From contig JACKEP010000014.1 in the NCBI GenBank assembly GCA_020632915.1, forward strand, positions 1-64,000: a stretch of 64,000 nt of DNA, given 5' to 3'. The stretch comes from Alphaproteobacteria bacterium (GTDB lineage: Bacteria > Myxococcota_A > UBA796 > GCA-2862545). The translations under genes were made by a program, and so were the position numbers. Each line of letters starts with the position of its first letter. The stretch's first letter is position 1. Below the pieces are notes generated by a model. That model ran no database searches, was not told the DNA's origin, and worked only from the letters and a program-made list of their open reading frames with translations. Shown here in pieces: positions 7,050 through 14,908 of the stretch.

Positions 7050-7519
7050 GGTCGGAGGATCACGATGATGCGGTGGAACTTCCATCCAGCACCGGCCGGG
7101 ACCGTGTCCGGCTTGATGTCTGCGACCGACACGGAATTCGCAGCCTCGTGCTTGCCTACGAAGCCTCGGTGTATGACGACCGATCGCTTGACCCAGTGGC
7201 TCATGTGATGCGCACACCGCGAGTCCGCTTGCGAGATGGGTCCCTGGAAGCGTTGTTGGGAGCTACACGTCGGCTCGCCGACATGTTCAGCATTCCCGAG
7301 CCACCAGTCGACGCCGCGACATGCGTGCTCTCGTACAGCCCGAGACTCAGCATGACCCTGGGACCGCCAGGCCCCGACATCCCTCCCTGGCGAGCTCTGT
7401 TCTCGTTCGAGTTCCTCGCCGTCAGGAAGCTCTCTCTGCAGGGTGAGTATGCAGTGGACGCCACGTGTCTTGACCTGTTCGCCGTCAGCCTGGGTGCGCT
7501 GATCAGCGAGTTGGAGTGA
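7043..7519 (+). CDS. putative immunity protein, paralogue of the one at 407-877
   Basis: A 158-residue soluble protein whose ATG lies inside the GGTGCP end of the toxin remnant, in a GACGGGATGTCC context nearly identical to that at 400-412. The N-terminal half is variable. The C-terminal part shares with the earlier copy a Leu/Arg helix and the YAVDATCLDLF ending. Variable N-terminus with conserved C-terminus is what is seen when related immunity proteins diverge to match different toxins; that is inference. The gene is intact although its toxin is not, so it could act as an orphan immunity gene. Confidence 0.6.
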   Translation: MSRSEDHDDAVELPSSTGRDRVRLDVCDRHGIRSLVLAYEASVYDDRSLDPVAHVMRTPRVRLRDGSLEALLGATRRLADMFSIPEPPVDAATCVLSYSPRLSMTLGPPGPDIPPWRALFSFEFLAVRKLSLQGEYAVDATCLDLFAVSLGALISELE

Positions 7520-7665
7520 TCCGGTTCGGGGTACGGGCGACATCTGTTCCAGAGGACCAAAGCCCACGCCACGTCGCTGAGAGCGCCACCTGCGACCGAA
7601 CGGGCGGGATGTTCGATTCGACGAGCGGCGCGTGCCATGGGATGGCTCACAGGAGGAAGTGCAAG

Positions 7666-7941
7666 GTGAAGACCGAAAAGCTCAATCCACCGTTCGTCGT
7701 CCTGCGTGTCGACGTCGACGAGTTCCGCCCTGAAGTCCCCGGATGGGCGATCACCGTGCTGTCGGTGTTCGATACCGAATCGAGTGCAATGGGGGAGGTC
7801 GAGCGTCTGAACACGTTGAACGGCGACAAGGGCTGCGTCTACTTGTACCAACGGGCGAAGAAGGACTTCCGGGGGGCCTCGGTCTCCGACGCTGGTGGAA
7901 TCGCCCCGCAAGCCGCCGCGGAACGCGATCAGGCCACGTAG
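7666..7941 (+). CDS. small hypothetical protein of the accessory region
   Basis: A GTG start at 7666 is chosen because a perfect AGGAGG lies at 7651-7656; an upstream in-frame ATG at 7642 would precede that site. The ~91-residue product begins KTEKLNPPFVVLRVD, contains an alternating beta/alpha pattern and an ERLNTLNGDKGC helix-turn, and ends in an Ala-rich tail. No signal peptide or membrane span is seen. It is the last gene of the low-GC-bias accessory stretch and may be another immunity-type gene, but nothing in the sequence proves that. Confidence 0.45.
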   Translation: MKTEKLNPPFVVLRVDVDEFRPEVPGWAITVLSVFDTESSAMGEVERLNTLNGDKGCVYLYQRAKKDFRGASVSDAGGIAPQAAAERDQAT

Positions 7942-8027
7942 CGCACCCCGCCTGCTCCGGATCGGCCACACCCCATTCCCATCTCCCTCCCGATCTCCAC
8001 GCCGGTCGATCTCCCCCCGAATCCTGA

Positions 8028-8248
8028 CCCGACGCGACCGACCCCTCGCCTGGACCGAGGACGGCTGGCGCTACGTGTCCGCCGCCGGACCCGGACGTCG
8101 CCTGCGCCCCCCCACGGGGGAGGTCGCCTCGTCCACCTGGGGATGGCCCGAGCCGTGGAGCGTGTGGTGCGACGACGACGACACCTGCATCGCCGCCGCC
8201 GCTGTCGGCGTGGACCCGTGGGCGGTCCACGACGTCGTCGTGCCGTGA
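8028..8248 (+). pseudogene. partial duplicate of the 3' end of the secreted-protein gene downstream
   Basis: These ~220 bp encode the same ~73 C-terminal residues as 9975-10197, including RRDRP(L/V)AWT, GWR(Y/H)VSAAGPGRR and VWCDDDDTC(I/V)AAAAVGVD, with a few substitutions. No start codon, signal peptide or upstream portion of the gene is present. It marks either an ancient tandem duplication with loss of the first copy's 5' part or a recombination scar at the edge of the accessory region. Confidence 0.75.
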
Positions 8249-8319
8249 CCAACAGCGAGCCCCTCCCAGCGCTCGCACCCATGCTACGCCTCCTCAGCCT
8301 CCGCTCGCCAGGGCCCCAC

Positions 8320-8655
8320 ATGACCTCACCCGATCCCTTCGCTCTTCGATGGCTCGCCAGGGGCATCCGAACCCAGCGCCCCACATGCCCCCGTTGCATG
8401 CGGCCGGTCTCCCACCTCGACGGGACCGACCCCGCACCGTTCGACGACCCCGCGCTCGCTGGCGACCCGAGCCACCGCCTCACCCGGGGCGTCGCGTACA
8501 GTCCCCTCCGCCTCGGCCATCGCGACCTCGCCATCTGCAAGGACGCCCGCGACGTCACCAACGACGCCCCCCAGGCCGGCACGGTCCAGATTGCTCCCAC
8601 CCCGGCGTTCTACGACCCGGTGGTCGCCCACGTGGCCGTTGCGGCCGAGGCGTAG
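8320..8655 (+). CDS. hypothetical protein with a CxxC motif
   Basis: A 111-residue reading frame starting MTSPDPFALRWL, with a single CPRCMRP motif near residue 30 and a Pro/Asp-rich remainder. It ends six bases before the next gene (8662), suggesting one transcript. An in-frame ATG at 8281 would add 13 residues. No signal peptide is seen. The call rests on codon bias, spacing and the CxxC; it could still be a chance reading frame. Confidence 0.35.
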   Translation: MTSPDPFALRWLARGIRTQRPTCPRCMRPVSHLDGTDPAPFDDPALAGDPSHRLTRGVAYSPLRLGHRDLAICKDARDVTNDAPQAGTVQIAPTPAFYDPVVAHVAVAAEA

Positions 8656-8661
8656 CCCCCC

Positions 8662-10197
8662 ATGCGTCGGTGCCGCGCCTCCACCCTGCTCGCCCTCTGG
8701 TGTCTCGCCGCGCACACTGCGCCCGCGGCGGCGGCCCCGCGCGACGCCCTCCCCACGCCCGCCAGCACGGGCACGCAGGGTGATCTCACGCTCACCTGTC
8801 GCGTCCAGGTCCGTGACGACGGCTCGCTGAGCGTGGCGCTCGACGTCGACCAGAACGGGACCACGCCGACCCCCGTGTGGAACGCCGACGGCTACCCAGC
8901 GTTCCTGGTGGAGCGGGGGACGCTCTGGTACCAGGTGGGGCCGTGGCCGAGCAGCTGGCACAAGCCGAACATCACGCCTCCAGAGGGCTTGTCACCCCTG
9001 GCCCCAGGCGCGCGACGGGCGTGGGGATTCGACACCGCGACGCCGCTGTGGCGAAACGGCCACCCCGAGATCGACCGGCAGCCGGTGCCACCCGACCTGC
9101 GCGTCGGGTGCCGCGTGGCCGTGGAGGACGCCGACGGCAGCGCCTGGGCCGCCTCCGACACGCTCCTCGTGCTGCTCGCACCGCCTCCGCCACACCGGGT
9201 CATCGCCCCCTACGACGGCGCGGACGGACGCTCCCTGAGCCGCCTCGGCGGCGCCGACCGCTGCCCCCCACCTGCCGCAGGGCGCACCGAGCGCGACGCA
9301 CAGGTCTGGACGCCAGCGACCGCCACCCTCGCGGCCGGCGCTCCCGGCACGCGCTTCGTGTGGCGCAACGTCTGGGAGGAACGGTCCGCGGAGCTGCCGT
9401 GCGGCGCCGAGGTCCTCGCCGCCACCCTCGTCGACGGCCAGCCCTTCACCCTGCGCACCACCGACGCCGGCACCGTCGAGGCCTGGTGGCCCGCTCGCGG
9501 CGACGCCGTACCCGTCGACCTCGACACCCCACGCGCCCTCGTCGACCTCCCCGACGGGCTCGTCGTCCTCGGCGACGGCTGGTGGCGACGCCTGCACCTC
9601 GACGACACCACCCTCCGCCTCGGGCCCCCGACGCCGTGGGGCGGAGCGGACGAGACCGTCCTCACGGCCGCCGCTCACGGGGACGTCGTCTGGTGGTCCA
9701 CCGTCGCTGACGACGGCACCGGTCACGTCTGGCGCCTCGACCTGCGCGCGCCCCACCCCACCCCCGAGCGCGCGCACGACGTCGTGCCGCCGCTGTACGT
9801 CCTCGCCCCCGCCGGCACGCGCGCCGTCCTCGGCCTCCCCGCACCCGGACCGCCGCCCGGCGACGACGTGCGGACACCGTACGTCCCCACCACCGCCTCC
9901 CACGACCTCGTCGCGGTCACGGCCGCGGGGCGCGCCCATGCCGTGCACCTGCACGCGCCCGTCTTCGGCCTCGGGACCCGACGCGACCGACCCGTCGCCT
10001 GGACCGACGCCGGCTGGCGCCACGTTTCCGCCGCCGGACCCGGACGTCGCCTGCGTTCCGACGTCGGCGTGCCCGCCTCGCCCACCTGGGGCTGGCCCGG
10101 GCCATGGCGCGTGTGGTGCGACGACGACGACACCTGCGTCGCCGCCGCCGCGGTCGGCGTGGACCTGTGGACGATCCACGCGTCCTTCCTGCGCTGA
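8662..10197 (+). CDS. secreted hypothetical protein
   Basis: A 511-residue protein with a Sec signal peptide (basic start MRRCRAST, hydrophobic core, Ala-x-Ala cleavage site near residue 25). The mature part is rich in Trp, Asp and Pro and has repeated short beta-strand patterns of the type LVDLPDGLVVLGDGWW and VVWWSTVADDGTGHVW, suggesting a beta-propeller-like fold. Several Cys pairs could form disulfides in the periplasm. Its last 73 codons are duplicated at 8028-8248. I recognise no family; the beta-propeller reading is inference from strand spacing. Confidence 0.7.
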   Translation: MRRCRASTLLALWCLAAHTAPAAAAPRDALPTPASTGTQGDLTLTCRVQVRDDGSLSVALDVDQNGTTPTPVWNADGYPAFLVERGTLWYQVGPWPSSWHKPNITPPEGLSPLAPGARRAWGFDTATPLWRNGHPEIDRQPVPPDLRVGCRVAVEDADGSAWAASDTLLVLLAPPPPHRVIAPYDGADGRSLSRLGGADRCPPPAAGRTERDAQVWTPATATLAAGAPGTRFVWRNVWEERSAELPCGAEVLAATLVDGQPFTLRTTDAGTVEAWWPARGDAVPVDLDTPRALVDLPDGLVVLGDGWWRRLHLDDTTLRLGPPTPWGGADETVLTAAAHGDVVWWSTVADDGTGHVWRLDLRAPHPTPERAHDVVPPLYVLAPAGTRAVLGLPAPGPPPGDDVRTPYVPTTASHDLVAVTAAGRAHAVHLHAPVFGLGTRRDRPVAWTDAGWRHVSAAGPGRRLRSDVGVPASPTWGWPGPWRVWCDDDDTCVAAAAVGVDLWTIHASFLR

Positions 10198-10242
10198 CCG
10201 CGACACCCGCCGGGCGTGAGGGTTCGCACCGGCGTCTCCGCC

Positions 10243-11241
10243 TCACGCCTGCTCGTGCTTGCGCTCCCGTCCGAGCAGCAGCTCCAGCGCGTCCGTCGCG
10301 GGCAGGCCCTCGTGGATCACCCGGTAGACGGCGTCGGTGAGCGGCATCTCCACGCCGAGCTTGCGACCGAGGTGGTGGGCGGACTTCGACGTGACCACAC
10401 CCTCGGCCACCTGGCCGAGCTCGCCGAGGATGTCGTCGAGGGTGCGGCCCTGGCCGAGCGCCAGACCGACGCGCCGGTTGCGGGACAGGTCGCCGGTGCA
10501 GGTGAGCACGAGGTCGCCCAGGCCCGCCAGACCCATCAGCGTGATCGGCTCGGCGCCCATCGCCACCGCCACGCGGGTGATCTCGGCGAGGCCGCGGGTG
10601 ATGATCGCGGCGCGGGCGTTCAGCCCCAGCCCCAGCCCGTCGCTGATGCCGGTGGCGATGGCCATCACGTTCTTGAGCGAGCCGCCCACGCACACGCCCA
10701 CCACATCATGGGTGTGGTAGACGCGGAACATGCCGCCGTGGAAGGCCTCGGCCGCCGCGTGGGCCGGGGCGTCGTCGCCGGCCACCACCACCGTGGTGGG
10801 CAGCCCCGCCGCGAGCTCGGACGCGAACGATGGACCCGACAGCAGCGTGACGGGCATCGTGGCCGGCAGCTCCTCGGCCAGCACCCCGGCCATCGTCTCC
10901 AGCGTGCCCTCCTCGATGCCCTTCGTGGCGCAGCACACCAGCGTGTGGGACCGCAGCGACGGCGCCGCCGTGGCCACCACCTCCCGCAGCGCGTGCGACG
11001 GCACCACGGGCACCAGCAGGTCGGCGTGGGCGGCCGCCTCATCGACGTCGGGCGTGGCCCGCAGCGACGCGGGCAGGTCGAGGTCGGACAGGTAGCGGGG
11101 GTTGCGGTGGGTGGTGTTGATCGCCGCGCAGCGGTCCGCGTTGCGATCCCACATCAGCACGTCGTGCCCCTGGCGGGCGAGCTGGACGGCGAGGGCCGTC
11201 CCGAACGATCCACCACCCAGCACCGTGGCCGCGAGCGCCAT
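10243..11241 (-). CDS. gpsA: NAD(P)+-dependent glycerol-3-phosphate dehydrogenase
   Basis: GpsA reduces dihydroxyacetone phosphate to sn-glycerol 3-phosphate for phospholipid synthesis in the cytosol. The 332-residue length is normal for the family. The N-terminal Rossmann motif VLGGGSFGTALA, the substrate-region blocks LLSGPSFA and GSLKNVMAI (with the conserved Lys), and ITLMGLAGLGDLVLTC are all present. It is transcribed away from the GshB-like gene at 11347 with a ~105-bp divergent spacer. Confidence 0.95.
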   Translation of the reverse strand: MALAATVLGGGSFGTALAVQLARQGHDVLMWDRNADRCAAINTTHRNPRYLSDLDLPASLRATPDVDEAAAHADLLVPVVPSHALREVVATAAPSLRSHTLVCCATKGIEEGTLETMAGVLAEELPATMPVTLLSGPSFASELAAGLPTTVVVAGDDAPAHAAAEAFHGGMFRVYHTHDVVGVCVGGSLKNVMAIATGISDGLGLGLNARAAIITRGLAEITRVAVAMGAEPITLMGLAGLGDLVLTCTGDLSRNRRVGLALGQGRTLDDILGELGQVAEGVVTSKSAHHLGRKLGVEMPLTDAVYRVIHEGLPATDALELLLGRERKHEQA

Positions 11242-11346
11242 GTTCCCTCCGGGTCCTCTCCTCCCCTAGCCCTGCCACCGTCAGGTGCACGCTTGCCCTG
11301 CCCCCGGGCGACGGCGTAGGAGAGGACAGCCCTCCCGGGAGGCCTC

Positions 11347-12339
11347 GTGCTGCTCGGCATCGCCATCACCCGGGCGGCGTCCCTCGACCCCACCTGGACC
11401 ACGATCCACCTGGTGCGCGCCGCGCTGGCCCGCGGACACCGGGTGCGCATGGTCGAGCCCTGGGACTTCGAGGTCGACGAGCGCGGGCAGCTCACCGCGC
11501 GGGCCTACGCCTTCGACGAGCCCGTCGACGACGTCGACGTCCTGGTCAACGCGCTGCGCGCCCGCACGTCGTCCCGTCGCTACATCCGCCTGGACACGCT
11601 CGACGTGCTGCTGATGCGCGCCGCTCCCCTCGACCCGTCGCTGCTCGCGTTCGCCGCGATGGCCCGGGCCAGCGGCGTGGCCGTCGTCAACGACCCCGAC
11701 GGCCTGCTGCAGGTCACCCACAAGGCGTGGCTCGCCACCCTCCCCGACGTGCCCCGCCCCCCCACGCTCGTCACCCGCAGCCCCGGCACCGCCGCGCTGT
11801 TCTACGAGCGCCTCGACAGCACCGTGATCGTCAAGCCCGCCCGCGGCAGCGGCGGCCGCGACGTGATGCGCGTGGCCCAGGGCGACGTGCGGTCCTTCGA
11901 GCTGGCCTTCTCCCGCGTGCGGATGCGCGGCGAGCACGTCGTCATCCAGGGCTACCTGGAGCAGGCCAGCGAGGGCGAGAAGCGCCTGGTGTGGATGGAC
12001 GGCGACATCCTGGGTGGCTACCTCCGGCGGAGTGCCCCAGGGGAGTTCCGGCACAACCTCAAGCAGGGTGGCACGCCCGAGCCCACGGACGTCACGCCCG
12101 CAGAGCAGCAGGCCATGGCCACGTTGAGCCCGCACCTGTTGCGGGCCGGCATCCGGATCGCTGGAGTCGACCTGATCGGTCAGCACGTCATCGAGGTCAA
12201 CGCCCTCAACCCCGGCGGCGCGTTCCATGCGGATCGACTGCATGGCACCGACGTGTCGGGTAGCATCATCGAACGTCTCGAACGCGCCGACGCCCGTACG
12301 GCGCCCCGGAGGACCGCATGGGCGCCCCCCGCCCCATGA
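11347..12339 (+). CDS. glutathione synthetase-like ATP-grasp protein
   Basis: A 330-residue ATP-grasp protein resembling prokaryotic glutathione synthetase (GshB), which joins gamma-glutamylcysteine and glycine. Support: an N-terminal substrate domain, DSTVIVKPARGSGGRDV (ATP-grasp Lys and Gly-rich loop) near residue 165, GYLEQASEGEKRLVWMDG, and the metal-binding VIEVNALNPGG near the end. The GTG at 11347 is preceded by GGAGG at 11337-11341. It overlaps the next gene by four bases (ATGA at 12336). No gshA is in the window, so another ATP-grasp ligase activity is possible. Confidence 0.72.
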   Translation: MLLGIAITRAASLDPTWTTIHLVRAALARGHRVRMVEPWDFEVDERGQLTARAYAFDEPVDDVDVLVNALRARTSSRRYIRLDTLDVLLMRAAPLDPSLLAFAAMARASGVAVVNDPDGLLQVTHKAWLATLPDVPRPPTLVTRSPGTAALFYERLDSTVIVKPARGSGGRDVMRVAQGDVRSFELAFSRVRMRGEHVVIQGYLEQASEGEKRLVWMDGDILGGYLRRSAPGEFRHNLKQGGTPEPTDVTPAEQQAMATLSPHLLRAGIRIAGVDLIGQHVIEVNALNPGGAFHADRLHGTDVSGSIIERLERADARTAPRRTAWAPPAP

Positions 12340-12722
12340 ACAAGAAGCAGGTGGCCGAGCGCCTCGCGCGCGGCCTCGACCTGTCCTACGCCGACCTGCG
12401 TGGCGTCGAGCTGTCCGGCATGAGCTTCGACGGCGCCGACCTGTCGCACGCCAAGCTCGCCAGCTGCAACCTGGCGCGGTCCACCTTCCGCAACGCCAAC
12501 CTGTTCGGCACGTCCCTGTGGCAGACCGACCTGAAGGACTGCTGCTTCGATGGCGCCAACCTCGAGGAGGCCGACCTCGACATGGCCGACCTCGAGGGCG
12601 CCACCTTCCACCAGGCCACGATCCGCAAGGCGATCTTCCCGCGCGGGCGCGTGGAGCTGATGGAGATCGAGAAGAGCGTGCGCACGGGCCAGCGCGTCAC
12701 GATGAACCGCAACCGGAAGTGA
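12336..12722 (+). CDS. pentapeptide-repeat protein
   Basis: The ATG at 12336 forms an ATGA overlap with the preceding stop, so it is preferred over the ATG at 12318. The 128-residue product has about twelve A(D/N)Lxx units between residues 15 and 85 (for example LSYADLRGVELSGMSF and ANLEEADLDMADLEGATF), predicting a right-handed quadrilateral beta-helix. A short basic C-terminal tail follows. It is cytosolic; a specific role cannot be read from the repeats. Translational coupling to the GshB-like gene suggests co-expression. Confidence 0.8.
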   Translation: MNKKQVAERLARGLDLSYADLRGVELSGMSFDGADLSHAKLASCNLARSTFRNANLFGTSLWQTDLKDCCFDGANLEEADLDMADLEGATFHQATIRKAIFPRGRVELMEIEKSVRTGQRVTMNRNRK

Positions 12723-12792
12723 TCCGGCGGTTCGTGGGAACCCCCGGCGCGGGGCGTGGTCTGGGACGGTGTCCCCCTGCCCCCCGTCCCCC

Positions 12793-13407
12793 ATGTCTGC
12801 GCTGCCCCACATGATCGCCGACACGCCCGACGACGTCCTGGTCGACCGCTGCCAGCGGGGCGACCGTCACGCCTTCGCCGAGCTCGTCACCCGCTACCAG
12901 GACCGCATCGTCAGCCTCTGCCGCCGCTGGCTGGGCGAGGGCGAGGTGGCCGAGGAGGTCGCCCAGGACGTGTTCGTCGCGGCCTGGCGCGGGCTGCCGA
13001 ACTTCCGTGCCGAGGCCCGCTTCGACACCTGGCTGCGCCGCATCGCGGTGAACAAGTGCAAGAACCGCAAGGTGTTCCGGTTCCGCCGGGGCTGGGGACG
13101 CCACGAGTCGCTCGACGCCGAGCCCGAGGACGGCGTAGCGCCGCTGCAGCTCGTCCACGGCGGCCCCGGCGCGGACGCCGCCGTCCACCGCGCCCAGGCC
13201 GGCTCCCTGCTCGCCCGCGGCCTCGCGGCCCTCCCCGAGGAGCACCGCGCGATCCTCGTCCTGCGGGACCTGGAGGACCTGTCCTACGACGAGATCGGCG
13301 AGATCCTCGACATCCCGCGGGGTACGGTGAAGTCCCGCATCCACCGCGCCCGCCTCGCGCTCGCGCAGGCCCTCGGGCGCCACATCGGTCCCCAGGACGT
13401 GTTCTGA
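12793..13407 (+). CDS. ECF-type RNA polymerase sigma factor
   Basis: The protein has sigma region 2 (DRCQRGDRHAFAELVTRYQD ... VAEEVAQDVFVAAWRGL) and region 4 (GLAALPEEHRAILVLRD, then YDEIGEILDIPRGTVKSRI, the helix-turn-helix). At ~205 residues it is typical for the RpoE/SigW group. The start is uncertain: ATG codons at 12769, 12793 and 12811 are in frame and none has a clear ribosome binding site. A putative membrane-bound anti-sigma gene follows three bases later, the usual arrangement for extracytoplasmic stress sensing. Confidence 0.92.
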   Translation: MSALPHMIADTPDDVLVDRCQRGDRHAFAELVTRYQDRIVSLCRRWLGEGEVAEEVAQDVFVAAWRGLPNFRAEARFDTWLRRIAVNKCKNRKVFRFRRGWGRHESLDAEPEDGVAPLQLVHGGPGADAAVHRAQAGSLLARGLAALPEEHRAILVLRDLEDLSYDEIGEILDIPRGTVKSRIHRARLALAQALGRHIGPQDVF

Positions 13408-13409
13408 CG

Positions 13410-14078
13410 ATGCAGCCCCTCCCCGACGAGCGCCTCCAGGACGAGCGCATCAGCGCCTGGCTCGACGGCGAGCTGTCGGCCGAGGAGGCGCTGGCCTTCC
13501 AGCGCGACCTCGACCGCGACCCCGCCCTGGCCCAGGCCGTCGCCCTGCTCAAGGGCGTGCGGGACGACCTCGTCCGCCACGGCCCGGTGCGCGCCCCCAC
13601 GGGCTTCGTGAGCGACGTCTTCGACCGCATCGACGAGGCCGAGGCCGTCGCGCCGTCCACCGCGTGGTGGCGTCGCCCGCTGGGGGTGCCGGTCGAGGTC
13701 TTCGCCGCGGCCGCGGTCGCCCTGCTCGTGCTGTGGGCGGCGATGCCCACGCCCGCGCCCGCACCTCACGCCGCCACCGCGCCGTTCCCCGACGACGCCC
13801 CCACCGCCACGCTCGCCGGCGCGGGCGCGCCGGTCGTGGTGGCCGCTGCCCCTGGCTACACGCTGGTCACGTCGCTGCCGGCCGACGAGGTGCGCGCCGT
13901 GGTCGACGCGGTCGGCGGCACGCTGCGGGACGGCGATCCGATGGTGATCAAGGTGCCGGCGGTGGGCCTGTCGCCGCTGCGCGCCCAGCTGCGCCAGCTC
14001 GGCACCCTCACGCCGTCGGCGCGGGAGCGCCCGGTCGCCGGCGACGTCACGTTCACGCTCACGCTCACGGCGCCGTGA
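13410..14078 (+). CDS. membrane-anchored anti-sigma factor
   Basis: A 222-residue protein starting right after the sigma gene. Residues 1-70 form a helical anti-sigma-like domain (RISAWLDGELSAEEALAFQ ...). One transmembrane segment follows at about 95-112 (VEVFAAAAVALLVLWAA), then a periplasmic Ala/Pro linker and a ~80-residue domain. The His-x3-Cys-x2-Cys zinc motif of classical anti-sigma proteins is absent, so it would be of the zinc-less kind. Its stop overlaps the GTG of the TatD gene. The role is inferred from position and topology. Confidence 0.75.
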   Translation: MQPLPDERLQDERISAWLDGELSAEEALAFQRDLDRDPALAQAVALLKGVRDDLVRHGPVRAPTGFVSDVFDRIDEAEAVAPSTAWWRRPLGVPVEVFAAAAVALLVLWAAMPTPAPAPHAATAPFPDDAPTATLAGAGAPVVVAAAPGYTLVTSLPADEVRAVVDAVGGTLRDGDPMVIKVPAVGLSPLRAQLRQLGTLTPSARERPVAGDVTFTLTLTAP

Positions 14079-14896
14079 GCGTCGACGCCCACACCCACCT
14101 CGACACGGCCGCCTTCGCCACCGACCGGGACGCGGTCGTCGACCGCGCGATCGCCGCGGGCGTCCACGGCGTGGTGATCGCCGCCGCTGACCCCGACGAC
14201 TGGGACGCCCTGGTCGCCTCGGCCGCGGCCCTGACGCGACGGCTGCGCGTGGCGTGGACGCTCGGCGTCCACCCGTGGTGGCTGGCCGACCTCGACGACG
14301 CGCGCGCCGACGCCCTCGTCGCCGCCCTGCGCGACCGACCCACGCCCCACGGCATCGGCGAGACCGGCCTCGATCATGCGCGCGCCACCGACGACGCCCA
14401 GCGCGCGCTGCAGCGCCGGGTGTTCCGCGACCACCTCGCGCTGGCCCGGGAGCGCGACGTGCCGGTGGTGCTGCACGTCGTCCGCGCCTACCCCGAGGCC
14501 CTGCGGGTGATGGAGGCCGACGGCCTCCCCGCGGCCGGCGGCATGGTCCACGCCTGGTCCGGTCACCCCGATCTGGTCCGGCGTGCGCTCCGGCTCGGCC
14601 TGCGCCTGTCGTTCGGCGGACCCCTCGGACGCAGCGAGCGTCTCGCGCGCGCGATCGTGCAAGTCCCCGACGACGCCCTGCTGCTGGAGACCGACTGCCC
14701 CGACCAGCCCGTCACACCGGGCACCCGCGGCGAGCCGGCCGACCTCCTCGCCGTCGCCACCACGGCCGCGGCGCTGCGGGCCCAGCCGGTCGACGCCGTG
14801 CTCGCCGCCAGCGCCGCCACCGCCACGCGGTTGTTTCCGGTGCTCGCCCGAGCGCCGCTTGCGCCGGCCGGCCCAGCGGCTACGACCCCAGGGTAG
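14075..14896 (+). CDS. TatD-family metal-dependent hydrolase
   Basis: The GTG at 14075 overlaps the previous stop (GTGA). The 273-residue product carries the TatD metal-site blocks in order: VDAHTHLDTAAF at the N-terminus, GIGETGLDHAR, VPVVLHVVRA, GGMVHAWSGHP and LLLETDCPDQPV. TatD proteins are cytosolic DNases/phosphoesterases; the specific substrate is not readable from sequence. All expected His, Glu and Asp ligands are present, so the enzyme should be active. Confidence 0.88.
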   Translation: MSVDAHTHLDTAAFATDRDAVVDRAIAAGVHGVVIAAADPDDWDALVASAAALTRRLRVAWTLGVHPWWLADLDDARADALVAALRDRPTPHGIGETGLDHARATDDAQRALQRRVFRDHLALARERDVPVVLHVVRAYPEALRVMEADGLPAAGGMVHAWSGHPDLVRRALRLGLRLSFGGPLGRSERLARAIVQVPDDALLLETDCPDQPVTPGTRGEPADLLAVATTAAALRAQPVDAVLAASAATATRLFPVLARAPLAPAGPAATTPG

Positions 14897-14908
14897 CCCG
14901 GAGCGCCG

